From contig SEMN01000161.1 of NCBI GenBank assembly GCA_005408345.1, positions 682,001 to 746,000 on the forward strand: DNA of 64,000 bases. Reading direction: 5' to 3'. Shown in pieces: positions 37,641-50,700 of this stretch; within the stretch, counting starts at the first letter, position 1, and each line of letters opens with the position of its first letter. The position numbers were made by a program, and so were the translations under genes. A model generated the notes under the pieces. It made no database searches, was not told the origin of the DNA, and saw nothing but the letters and a program-made list of their open reading frames with translations. The stretch comes from Macquaria australasica (taxonomy: Eukaryota > Chordata > Actinopteri > Centrarchiformes > Percichthyidae).

Positions 37641-39525
37641 GTAGGATGACAACTTTTGTTCAGATACGCACTCTTTTACATACATTTTATTCCACTGTTC
37701 CCTCTCTCTTTCTCACTCCCTTTTAACCTTCTATTTTTCTCACATTCGCTTGCAATGTTTTCTCTCTTTCTAAACTTTCCTTTTCTCTTTCTCGGCTCTT
37801 TCTCTCTTCTCTCTGTCGGTCTTTTCTCGCGGTTTCACATGGTAAAATCGTTGGTGACATTTGAACTTTGCTGATTGGATGGTGATTGCTGGTAGCATGA
37901 CCTTCAGAATGAACCTCAAAACATTTACTGCTGCAGTTTACTGCTACAGCAGTTTCTTTTTACGTATTTGCCAACATACACGTACACACACATACCAATA
38001 TGTCTGTGATAACTTGCTGTCAGTCAATGATATCAACCTGCTGATGTATCAGTCCACGTACCTGAGGTGCTTGGAGAGTACTGTACCTTTGTTGTGTTTG
38101 GTTACTTCAGTAGCTCCTAATCTCTAATTTCACTTCGGCTCCTGATGATTATGTGTGTGGATGGTTTTGTTTCTTAAATATGTTTTTGATGACTCCATAA
38201 GGAAAACGTTTATGGAGCTGTATTTGAGAGTGTCTGTGCTTGAGTCTGTATTTTACACAGAAACATTTTGTCTTATAGTTAATAATCTCTGGCTTTGTTT
38301 CGCTGCTTCCTGATGTGTGTGTTACTGTGTGTTTTGTCCCGGGAAGCCCATCTGTGACTGACACATTCATCAGTCATAATTATGTGAGTGAAACCAGACT
38401 CTCTGGAGCTGCATCCTGAGAGCACATGTGTGTGTGTGCATGTCTGAGTGTATACCTGCATGCATTTGGTGTCTCATTACACTGACAGACAGACACTCCA
38501 TACACACACACACACACACAAAACACGCGCTTATCTGTATTTCACAGCTTTCGTAGAAATTGTCTCAGGTGTGAAAATCGTGTTATATTTGGAAATGGAA
38601 AATAGGGAGAGCAGGGAGAAGTGAGAAAGAGTTCAAAATCGATGTGTTTCTGCCGCTCTCTTAATCTCACTGCCTCTCATTCTTACAGTTTTTCTCTTTT
38701 TTCTCAGTTTTGCTTCATTCGTTCTCGCTCCGCTTGTTTGGAAACATTAACGTCACAGTATGACGAATCCAGAGCTCTGCTACTGTAACTATTGTAAATT
38801 CTCAGTAACATAGAAAGTAGAAATGACAGAAAGATCTGAAATAACTATTACATCCAAAAACAGCATTTACATGAAAGTAAGAGTACAGTATTAAGAAAAA
38901 TGTAGGCAAGAAGACGCAAAAGTAAAAGCTGTATAATAAGAGGGTTTTTGGCTTTTTCTGAAAAAAGCAACAGATTTTTGTGTATGTTGATGGTAGATTG
39001 TCATATGGTGATCACCGACTGGAGGTCAAAGGTCATAGATTGTTTTTATTCACCACTACATCACTGGATGTCAAGTGGAACAGCTTTTCTACCAGCTGGT
39101 TCTCTTCAACAAAAACATAGAGGGAAAGGCCGTATCAATGTTTTATGGACTTGCTCTCTCTCTGACTTTCTTTAACACACCCTCACACTCACGCACACAC
39201 ACACGCACACTACTCATCGTGTTTCACCCTTTGACACTCTTCCATACCCTGTTAAACCCTCACATACATCTCTCTTTTCTTAGCCTCGCTCTTCTCAAGC
39301 TGTCAGACCTATCTTCCTTCCTTGCGCGCTTTTTTTCTGTCTTTCTCTTCCCCTCGTTACTCTCTTTTCCCTGTCGTGTCATTCTCTCTCTTATTTCTTT
39401 GTGCGCTCACTTCCTCTTCACATCTATTTCTTGCTGCATCTGTGTAAGCGAGGGCGGCTTTCTCATCGAGGGTCACATTTACCTTCTGAACACAAGTGGA
39501 TATTCAAACGCTGCCTCTTTAAGGG

Positions 39526-39529
<4 letters not shown>

Positions 39530-39571
<42 letters not shown>

Positions 39572-39575
39572 ACAT
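39530..39575 (+). repeat. (CA)n microsatellite
   Basis: A CA run of about 45 bp after GGGGCGCG, in the presumptive large intron. Confidence 0.95.
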
Positions 39576-40320
39576 ACTGTACCCACCTTTGGCATCACTA
39601 ATATACTTGTATGAGTGTGTATTACATATGCCTTGATCTAGCATTTGAACAAGTTTCCATGTATATTCTGTAAAATCAGAAAATGCAATGGAAACGCTGT
39701 ACACAAAACCAACACAAACATGCAAATATGGACCACCGTAAAAACAGTACAGTTGCTTCATATTCTTGCTCAGGGGCACTTCAGTAGCACAGACATTTGC
39801 AGACAAAGTCACCCAAACTTGGGTCATTCAGTTGACATATGACTAGCCACGCTGTCATGTTGCAGGTTTGCACAAATGTATGTAGCAAATAATACTGCAG
39901 CAATTGTAGATTAAACACAGCGGATAAAAAGCTGTGTTTCATAGGTGAGGTGAAGTTTGATGAGTGTCTGTCATATGCAAATACTTAATATTTGCACGGC
40001 CTTAAGCAGATAACAAGGTTGTGATTCAATTTCTGACCACTGGGTGTCAATGTTTGTCTGAACAGAATTCTGGTCAGTTTCCCCCCAGTGTCTCTTTGCA
40101 TTTTGTGTTTAGCTTTCATGGAGATTTGGTGACTTAATTTGGTGATTTAATTTCTCCTGCTGTGATAAAGGCCAAGGATTTGGTATTTTAGAGGCTGATC
40201 CTAAATCAGTCAACAGTGACTAAAAAAACTCTGTGTTTATACTGTTCTAAGGCTCAGCAATGGATTAGTATATCTCTGTGGCAGACGTGACATGCTGTAT
40301 GTAAATAAACCTAATGCGCT

Positions 40321-40735
40321 CCTATTGACAGAGAAGCAGACTAAAAGAAAGAGAGAGAAGTAGGTAAATTAAAAAAGACACACAGAGAGAGAGGGTAGGG
40401 AAAGAATAAAACACATAGAGAGAGGATATATGACATGGAGGAGGAGCAGAGGAAGCAGGGAATAAGGATACAAATGAGGGAGAAAAGGAGGTAAGATGGA
40501 AGAGGTGAAAAAGTGAAAGAAGACACACAATAGACCAGACAGAGGAAAGTATAAAGAGGGCAGAGATGAGAGAAAAGAAGGTGAAAAGACTAAAAAAATG
40601 ATGGGAGAAGAGGCGACAGAAAGATAAATGGAGACAAGATAAGTGAAAGGAGAAGGGAAGGAGAGACACGATGAGAAATAGAGAAAGGTGAAAGGAGATA
40701 GAGGACAAGGGACAGAGAAAATGAGATAAGGTACA
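40321..40735 (+). repeat. ~415 bp polypurine (GA-rich) tract
   Basis: Almost entirely A and G on the + strand with few interruptions (GAGAAG, AGGAGG, AAAGAG motifs). It produces a spurious Ser/Leu/Phe-rich frame on the opposite strand. It is capable in principle of triplex or other non-B structure. Confidence 0.8.
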
Positions 40736-43700
40736 GCATACAGAGGAGCTGTTATCGTGACTGATTTATGCTCTCATTTGACCCTGTGTATTTATTCCAC
40801 TTCAATTTCTGCCTATATCTCCTAACATCATATTTTCCGGTTTTCTCTTTCACCCAAAAATGTAATTTGTACACTGCAAATCATTTCCATTCCTCCATTT
40901 TGGATGGGAAAGGCCCCAAAACCACTTTCTATTTCAAATACACCAACATTTTAAGTTAGGGTTACTGGCAAATATCATTAGACTTTATTCTGGTGTCTGC
41001 TACTATAATTACCAAATACTGCATGTGTAAAATATCCAGGATCTAGTCTGGTTTTACCTTCAAATTTCCTACTTTATTTTGTGCTATTCATAATTTTGAA
41101 AGAGTATGTAGTTGTTGTAGTCTGTCAAAGCTTGTCAGTGGTCTGAATGTAAATTTGAGTGTGATATGTTTTTATTTAAATCAATGCATATTGACCAGGA
41201 AATGCTTCATCATCATCATAATCATCATTGTCATAATCACAATCATCATAATAACACAACACACCATAGGTTTCTGGGCAATGTAGTCTTTGAGGCCCTC
41301 AGTCATCATGGCTGCTGCAGTTTTACGTAACAAACTATAATTTATTATTTTTTACACACACAGGCTATAGGAACAGGTTTCAGCTAGCTAAGATACTTAG
41401 CTACCAACAACACAAGACCTGCAGACCAGGGGGTGAGAGGACAATGTTTCTAGATTCATAGACAGAGTTTAGCCATTGTCTTTTTTTTCAGTTGCTGCCC
41501 CAGAGTTCCTGTGAAATTCATGGCTATGTTTACACTTATCATTTAAATCCCTTTAAAATCACTTTACCATATTTTCACACGTGCCCTGAAGATGCCAATT
41601 ATTAATTTAAATCTACATCTAAATTAATTTTACCTGCACGTCTTCTCCATCTCTTTACATTAGTGAGGTGAGCATTGTTTCTGAAGTGCACCTCGACTTG
41701 CAATGCAATCTTGACCAGTACTGGACTGAAGGATCAAATAATCGTAGGCCAAACTCCAGCTCTGCGTGTTGACTTCCCACCAGCTCAGTCTCTTACCAAT
41801 AATATTTATATGCAACTATTCTGATGAAAGAATGTTCACAAATTCAGCAAAATGCAAGGGTGTGGAGGTCAGGGTGGTTGATGTAAGTGTGTCTTCAACA
41901 CTGGTTTCTCTGATCTCATGTTCCATCTAATACGAGGCATTAGCCTTGACATTTTTATTATTTCACCAGGACTATAACCGTTCGCTAATGCTCCACTTGG
42001 TTTAGTTGCGGCAGCTTAACCATACTAGTTATCATGTTTTGGATATTGTAGAAATACTAACCAAGTGAAAAATGTTGGAACTAAACATCTTGTAGGTGCA
42101 AATGTTCTGTCTGATATCCTGACAACTACAATATGTGCAGCATGTTTCTCCATAAATGCTAATGCTGTTTGTTATTCAAATAAGTTGCATGGTGAAAGGT
42201 TACTCATAAGAGATAAAGTTGGTCCTACAGCACTGCATGAAAAAAAATCCTATTAAAACAATAAGGTTATCACATACGTGACTCTATGCTAAATAATGTC
42301 ACCCTGATACATTTCAGAGACGAGGCTGCAGTATGGGCTCCTTTTCACTCTCAATGGCCAAACTCTTTCTATGCCTCTTGCAGAAACTTTACCAACTACA
42401 CAAATAAATGAACACGACAAATAAACAAACGTTACAGAGATATTAAAACCTAAAACAAAACATAGAAGTCATTAACACAACAAAAGACATACATCATGAA
42501 TTGATACAGAAAACCATAAACAGTTAAACGTCAAAAAACATTTTGGGGATTGCTGGGCCAACACACCATATTAGAGACTAATATAATAATATTTATCTGC
42601 ATCATACCCAGGTATAAGATAACACACTGTTAATATAGGTTTATTTCCAGCCAATTAAAAATTGAGAGGGAGCAATAGTTCTACTGTAGGGGAGCAATAT
42701 GCAGTGAAAGCCAGATTTTTGAAATAGTTTATCACTGAAGACACAAATGTGAAATGTTAAACTTTACATAAATATTTTAGGGTTGGAATAAGGATACTTA
42801 TGAAAACAACAAAGCAAACAAACTACCCTTTTTTGTGAATGCACTGAAAAATAACTGGAATAAATGATGATTACTAAGTTTATAACAGAAGGACTCTTTG
42901 GCAGTAACACAATTTTAATGTTATGGTGACACAACTTTCATTGCATATTGCTGACCTTCAGGAAAAACATGAGGACAACAGTATGGGAAAGGGGATGGAT
43001 GAAAGGAAAGAAAGGAGGTGGAAGTCTTTAAGGAAGCGTGAAAAACTTTCCATAAATAGCACTGGATGGAAAGATGGATGGAGAGATAAAGGGATGAGAA
43101 GGAGGAGGAGGAGGAGAGGGGAAAAATAGCAGCGTCTTTTTGTTTAATCCCTTGTTTGTTGTAATCCCTCTGGGCAAATCATCCATGTTAGAAAGAAAGA
43201 GAGAGAAGGGGGGAGGGAGAGGGAGGCCAGAGGGGATCTGGTTAGGGAAATAAAGTGCAGGAGTCTGAAGCTTGTAGTCCTTAGATGAATTTTTGTAGTC
43301 CTTGCCAGGAGACAGGGTTCTCTGAGATAGTGTATCCGTGCCATATTAGCAAACATTCACCTCTGAGGGGTGAAATCAGTCTGAAAATTCGCTCTGAACA
43401 AAGAATAGTTGTTTCAAAGCAAAGTCTGTGGTCCTTTAAATCTCAACAACTTCGTTAAAACCATTGTGAATAGTTTTCTGAACCAGCCTAGAAGCATATA
43501 GTCCAAGTAATACCAGAAAATTAGTTTGACTGCTTTTTCACCATGATAATCCATCCAGATACTGATCATAATCATTTAACAAGCATCAAGTAAGCAAGAG
43601 CCTTATTCCAAGGAAAAGTGACAAACACAGCAAATTCAAATTCCAGTTTAAAATGGTTTGTTCCCCATTGATCTGATTCATAAGATTCATTGTAGAATCT

Positions 43701-44748
43701 CATACCCAGCTCCAGTCTGTGACACCTGGAGAATGTTATTGGTCCAGAGCAGATCCAGAGAGAAACAGATCTAGTTCAAATAGGGGATATTATTTTACCG
43801 TTGTCTCTGACCTCATGTATTTGAAAGGACTAGCCATCCGTGAATGATCATTTTGTCAATCCAAATGGTTTTCTGTTCCATATTAAACATCCCTAACAAG
43901 TCTCAAGAGACACGGGGCTCAGGAGACTATGCGTGCAAGAGAGGCGTTGACCATTTAAATGACATCTCTTTCTGTTTATACACAAAGTTTCCCTCAAAGC
44001 TTTCCAACACTGGCTGGCTGTTTCTTTGAGACTTGGGGGTCCAAGGGAACATCAGAGGAGCATTAGGCCAGACGAGGGTGAAGGGATCTTGGCTGGGGTT
44101 CTGGTTTTTTGGAGGAACTACTGGCTTTTGAGAGGTTGAGGAGGAGAAAGATGCAAACAAAACGAGAGCTGGGCACTTCCTAATACCACAAATTCTTCTC
44201 ATCGTTGTGAATATTGGTCCAATCGACACCATACATACTGTTAATCCCTGAAAATTCAATCCAGTTTTACAAATACTGACTGACCGTCCACTGTGAGTGT
44301 CTTGTAACAGCTTAAATGATATGTTTCATACTAGAGAGAGTACCAAATAATTTTTTCTCTCAGCCAATATAATGGTAAATTCAGCAGCAGCCAAGAGCAG
44401 CAGTAGGTGGTTGGTAGGCGAGTTGGAGGGATGATTGGTAACAAATACTGCAGTGAGAATAGCTCCAAATGGAGGAAAATCAGGGAACAGATAAGGTATA
44501 TGTACGTGAGGGAGTGTGTTAGAGAGCGGGACAGAAAGGGAGAAGGTTAAAAATAGAAAGAGGACGAATACAGGAAGACAAAAAGTGGGAGAAAGGTGTC
44601 AGTTTGAGAGTAAGAGGGAGAGATACCATAACTGTCTGTGTACATAAAACAAGCTCTTCCATCTCTCTCCTCTTCGAGCCCTTTTAATTTTCGCCCCTTT
44701 CAACCTTCACCCTTTGACATGCCGACCCTCCCCTGTCCCGTCACTCCT

Positions 44749-47700
44749 CTAGGCCACAGAGGAGATCTGTTTCTCCTCCCTATCCTCCCCATCTGCCTCT
44801 CCGTCTCCCATCAGTGGCTGCCTCTTCTTCAGCTCTCTCTGGTACTTGGCCATCAGCGAGGCGTAGATGCAGCCGTAAGCTGCGGCTGCAACCATCATAA
44901 TGCAAACAATGCCGCACACCACGCCGGCAATCACCACTGTTCCGATGGCGCGGCGCACGCTCACGGGTCGGTAACGGGCTCTGACGCAATCTGACGGGGC
45001 CTCTCCGCCTCCTCCTCCTCCTCCTCCTCCTCCTCCACCACCCGTGTTTGAAGAGGAGTCACCAGTGTTGTCAGAAATTGGTGTTGCCCCACTGGGGCTA
45101 AGAGCGTTCCTGCTGCAGGGAGGAACGCCTCCTTGTCCGGAACGGGAACCCTCACCTCCTCCTCCACCGTTCTCATCTTCAAGTTGGAGGCAGTAGTTGA
45201 ACATTTCCACTGGAACGCCACGGATGTCTCGCCCACGCAGATCCTTCGGTAGCGTGCACTCCATCGCGTCCACCTTCCCCCCTGATGGAGAGAGAAAGAG
45301 GTGCAGAGACAGGAGGACAGGGAGAGGTCATTTATAAAATGCCTTATGCCTGTAAAGCACTACCAATTAACTGAGAGAGAGGAAAAGACAGGGAGGGGGG
45401 TGGTTGTACCAACACTAGGATGAGTCATACATCACTTAACCCACACACAAAGTTTGCTGTGCCCTCCATACTAAGTTGGAGATAGCCTCAACTAAGCCCT
45501 TCTATAATTCATGAGATGACATGCCTAGCTTCAGCAGTGCTCTAGTGTGTGTGAAGAGAGAAATATCTGAGTCACTAATTCCCACGAGCGGCAGGAGGGT
45601 GGGGGATCTACACATAGTATTCGTCTCGAGGTCACATGTTAGAAAGCCATTCATCTGCACCCTTTGATACGTAAAGCAACAGAAACAATGAGCTAAAGGA
45701 GGAGGATAATAGAAAGACAGAATGAGGAAAGTGGTATTTAGCCCCCAGATGCTTTTATCTCTGCATGCGACAAAAGAATCCCCTCTGCAAACAGAGCCCG
45801 CTTTCCAAATATCTCTAAATATCCCAGCTGTGTGTGCTTGAAGTGGTTCGCAGGAGATAAAAGTCAACACAGGCTGCTGTCACCAAGCATTTCACACTTG
45901 TTCAGTGCTTTGTCTTACTTTCTGTAACACATATCGTGCATCATCTACCCTTTTAACAGCTACTATCATGCTTTCATGTTCAACTACGAAATGCCTCCTT
46001 GTAATTTTCTCTGCTGCTCTGATGATTATTAAATCATCATGTCCGCCGTGTGTCAGTCTCCGTCTGAAGTGTACCGGACTGAGCCGGAGAGTAGAGCCCA
46101 GCAAAGCAGAAGAGAGCAGAATGAAGCAAAGAGGAGAGTGGAGCAGAAAAGAGAAGAGATGCTTCATTACCGGGGCAGCTGAGGCCCGAGGCACTGAGGT
46201 GAATGTAGATTTTTACACATGAAGAGAGAGCGGAGAGCAGCTGTGGTTATCTGATGTATTAACAGCCTGCAAGGATACGTGGATAAGACACAGTACACAC
46301 AATGAGCGTGGTAATGTGCATTCACACGCCGCTGCAGTTATTTTATGTTGCTAGAAGCACAGGCATGCACAAATAGAAACACACACCTAGCTTTCTCTAA
46401 GGTGAAATCACATTCTCCAGTTTCTGCCCACTACTTCTTCACTCTTTTGCCCTTGTCCTATTCCCTAATTTAAATCAAATGCGCCCTTTCAAAGCTCCTG
46501 TAACATAAATCAAACATCTACCTCTGTACAGCAGCCACTCCATCCAGTGTTTGAAATCGCGGAGGTTGCAGTCACATTCCCAGGGGTTGTGTCCCAGTTC
46601 CAGGTGTTGTAGGTTGGCAAGTGGCTCAAACGCTGCCCTCTCCAAACCATGAAGCCTGTTACCCGCTAGAGACAGCCACCTATGAAGTAATTGGAATAAA
46701 AATAATTTATTTTCTTAACTCCAACAAAATATATGACATATGAGATATTAATATCAATATTAATATATTGATTTCAGCCATATCACCATATTACCACACC
46801 ATGGTGGTAAAAGTTATACTTTTTAAGATCTTCACATGACCTTCTTGCGAATAAATAACACTGTCTTCTGATCACTCCAGCTAAAAAACACAGATGTACC
46901 TCCTCCTGTAATTTCCCACTATTTCTTACATAATCATTCTGTACTACAGGAATATTGTCAGGACACTGACCCCTGACTTCCGATCTTTGACTATGGTAAT
47001 AATATTCATAATGTTAATAATGTTATCTTACACTAGTGTTGCTCTGGGGGTCTGTAAGAGCACATTTATTTAAACATGTCAGTGTGTCTTGATGTCTACC
47101 TGAGGCTCTGCAGCTCATCCAGTAGCCCCAGAGGAACAGAGGACAGACCATTCAGGGACAGATCCAGACTCTGAAGACCCCCCAAACCCTGTAGAAACAT
47201 CAAAACAAGCTCTTTGTTTAGCCGTCTTTGCTCATACAGTATACTGTACAGTACACTTTCCCCAAAATTCATACTGCATTAGGATTATTGGCTTCGTTCA
47301 CTGTTGCCAAGGGGCACAGCTAGCATCATTTGATGGGCTAATCTTGTTTAATTTAGAGTCCCAAGTGAAGTCATGGCACAAGCTCATCCTGCAGACTGCT
47401 TTGGTTCAGATAAAAGTGGATGAAAGTGTTGAGTAAATGGTTTATCACTAATTTACCACCTGGACAGGAGCCCAGTGATGTATATCCGCTCAGGTTGGCT
47501 CTACTCTTAAACAGCCTGTAGAGCCTCGTCCAGGAGTTGAATCAGCGTATCAGTAGTGGTGTCAACTTCTTTCTTTATTTAGTATTTTGATGGATTGACT
47601 GATCGGATGGTCACACAGTACATGACAGAAAAACAAGAGCATTACATGCATTTTGAGAGGGAATATTTTATGAGTTACTATATCAAATGTAGCACAATGT

Positions 47701-50700
47701 CCTGTATGATTCTTATCTTGAACAAGGCCTTTTCTTGTCTTGTTAGTGAGCTGTACCACATATGGGGTTGTATAATCTACAGTGCCTACCTGGAAGAGTT
47801 CTCTGTCCATTACTGTTAGTGAGTTGTTGTGCAGAGTCAGTCTTGTCAGGTTGGACATGTCTCTGAATAATCCAGCTGGTAAATTATCCAGGTAGTTATT
47901 AGAGAGGTCCAGCTCCTAAAATACACAAAAAAATTACAATTTCACTTACATACACATTTGCATTTTTGGCATTTAGCTAATTCTCTAATTTACTGACTTG
48001 AAAATGAAATTAGATGCTTAAAAAATAGATAAATGCTACAAAACGTTAACGTACATTTTATACCTTAATCTGACACTCCTGTTCAGTGTAACTCATACTG
48101 AGTGCAATGGTAGGATAAGTGTAAAAATCTACATAGATCACCAATGTGACAAGAAGTCAGAATGGAGGACAAATATTTTACAGCTTTACAACAGATAGAT
48201 GCTCAGCAGTGTGGAAGTAAATTGTCTTTCAGTTCAGCTAATTAGGGAGCTGACCTTTGGGATACATATATCACATGCAGTGATGTAAAGTACTGTATAT
48301 TTTCTTGAAGGAAATAATTGAAAATGGACTCTTTCAAGTTAACAGATAAATAACAGTTTTACTATTTATTAAGCAGTGAATTGACCCAGTCCATTGTATC
48401 CGATGTGCTAAATAACAAACAGTAATAGTATTTAAGATTGGATGTAAACAGCAGCCAGATGTTGTAACTAATGAGGTTGTATTTACCCAGCCATTTTGGC
48501 AGGTGCTGTAACTATCCATAATTTATACCAACTTCACAGGGCTTTGCACACAATATGCTAATGGTGAGTAGAAAAACCCTAAAAATGTCAACTTTTCTTA
48601 ACTTTTCAGACTGAGAGCAGAGGTTGTCTGCAGTTTGCTTAATATGAGACTCAAAATACAGCATCACTTATTGTCCTGAGGGAAATTCAGTGTGCGAGGT
48701 CAGTGCGGAAAACACTGCACACACCTCGGTAAACAGCAGCATAACAACACATGCAACCTGTTCAACTTGACAACAATAAACAATTGGCTGCAGACCTCCA
48801 GAGTGGAGAGGTTAGCGAAGGCAGAGGCTCCCAGCGAGGCAAGCTTGTTGTTGGCTAGCAGGAGGGAGCGGCTCCCCGGAGGCAGGAGGTGAAGGGGAGG
48901 CAGGGAGGAGAGACCCCGGCCCCCGCAGTCCACCACCAGGCCATCTGAGTAGCAGAGACACGGAGGAGGGCAGGAGGAGGCTGGTTGCAGCAGCACGGCC
49001 AGGAGGCAGAGGACACAGAGGAAGACTTGAGGAGGAAAGAGAGAGATCAAACATGACTATTTAGTTTTTCTAGTGAATTATATTTTCAGTACTGAGAACA
49101 GAAGGACTGCAGAGAAAGTGAGAGAAATAAGTGGACGCATAAAGAGGAATTGAATTGAAAGATGCAGTGGTTTTAAGTTGAAATCATTATTAGAAATTAA
49201 GCCGGAGAATCAGTTTGTCATTTGCGCTGTTCAACCTAGCTGTCTGTAAAATAGTCTGTCAATCAGTCGGTCATGTGGTCAATTTATTGCAGTACGTTTT
49301 GTTAGATGTATGTTAGAAGAGAACCGGAACCAGAACTGACAGATGCTTTTACAGTTGTTTAAAAAAAAATGTGAAAAATAGGAAAGACTTAAAAGAGAAA
49401 ACAGAAAGACTAGGCGAGGGAGGAAACAGCAGCTCAGGCCTAATGAAATACCTTCCTATGCCAGAGGCGGTTTTGATATGCTATTTAAATGCTGGAATAA
49501 CACAGAAAATTTCCATTTCCACCATTTTGTGCCACAGAACTGATGTTTTCATGGATGTTTGAGGTCTGATTCTGCCTGTTTTTGTGATCAAAAAAATATA
49601 AATTTTCCTGCTTAAGTCATATTCTGCTTTAAAGGTCACTGCAGAACCACAACATGGCCAGACTAGTTATATTAATTGTTCGTCTGTGTGTGTGTGTGTG
49701 TGTGTGTGTGTCTAGCCTACTCTGGCTAGTATTTCCATGGCAGCAGTCTATTCTGCAGAATCAAAGCCATCTCTTTCAAAAAAAAAAAGCTGTATGTGTG
49801 TTTGTTTTGTTTTGTGTGCATGAGTGTGTCTGGCTTTGTCTCTTTCTTTGTCTTTCTGTGTGTGTGTTTGTGTTCATCTCACAGCTGTCTGACTGACACT
49901 CGTGAGGGAAATCCCCTCTGTTTCATTAATTCTCAACTCAGTGTTTTCCTGCAGACTACAGTCATTTCATCATTTCCACTCATTATCTCTGTTTCTTTCT
50001 CTGTTTTCCTCTTTCGTTCTGTTTCAAGTTTTTGCACCCGTCTGTGTTTTTCTGTTTCTAGATATCTGTTTCTAGATTTCTTTCATCTTTCATTTTGTGC
50101 TCCTGTTCTGTCCTTCTTTGCATGCATCAATTCAGGCCTTTTCATTCATTCCTTTTCATATTACATATTTGTTTCTCTGTCTGTCTGTCTTTGCATCTGT
50201 CTGTCCCTCTCTCCACTCTGTAATTCTCTCCCTCCCACTTGAGTCTCTTTATCTTTCTCATTCTCTTTCACTTCGAGTCTCTCAGCACTGCTCTGTATTC
50301 CCTCAGTGTCTCGTTACAGTGGCTGACTTTGTTTCCATCCAATGGCTTATCAGCACGACTTATGCTTTATCTCTCTGTGTATGTGTGTGAGTGTGTATGT
50401 GTGTGTGTGTATGTGTGGGCATATGCTTGTGCGCCTGTGCGTGCGTGTGTGTTAACCACCAACAAAGCGTGATATTAAGAAAACTACTCTGTCTAAACTC
50501 CAGTCACAGACACAGCATTTTTTACTTCCTGACAAGACTCTTTGCTCCACCAGCAGATTTGCACTTGCATCATCTGCATATTATTAGCATCTATTTCTCA
50601 GCGTGCCATTGCCTTTTGTCACACTATGTCTCACCCGCTCCCTGTTGTTGTATTTTCTCTCTCTGTTAGTCCATCTGCTTCTCTCTAAATTTGCTTTCTT

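Larger units (their letters stand above)
37641..44748. other. presumptive large cacna2d4 intron, proximal part
   Basis: No exon for the expected C-terminal alpha-2/delta segments was found on the + strand. It holds a (CA)n microsatellite (39530-39575), a ~400 bp purine-only-like tract (about 40321-40735), an (ATC)n-like stretch (about 41210-41255) and the region downstream of the lrtm2 stop codon (3'UTR on the - strand, extent unknown). An open frame on the - strand at 43927-44259 matches nothing I recognise. Confidence 0.5.

Noticed and set aside
39069..39135. Frame reading VEQLFYQLVLFNKNIEGKA as a possible next cacna2d4 exon
   Set aside because: Resemblance to MKLEFLQRKFW is weak, no AG acceptor gives the required phase, and no conserved cysteines follow.
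39430..39520. + strand frame with ...CVSEGGFLIEGHIYLLNTSG, faintly like the alpha-2/delta segment CFVIDNNGFILISK
   Set aside because: No splice acceptor upstream, no match before or after the short motif, and the preceding GVQMKLEF exon is absent. Treated as chance.
40322..40708. 128-codon Ser/Leu/Phe-rich frame on the - strand
   Set aside because: It is the complement of a polypurine tract, with no domain or splice signal.
43927..44259. 110-codon frame on the - strand downstream of the lrtm2 stop
   Set aside because: No recognisable motif, no initiation context, and it probably lies in the lrtm2 3'UTR or flank.
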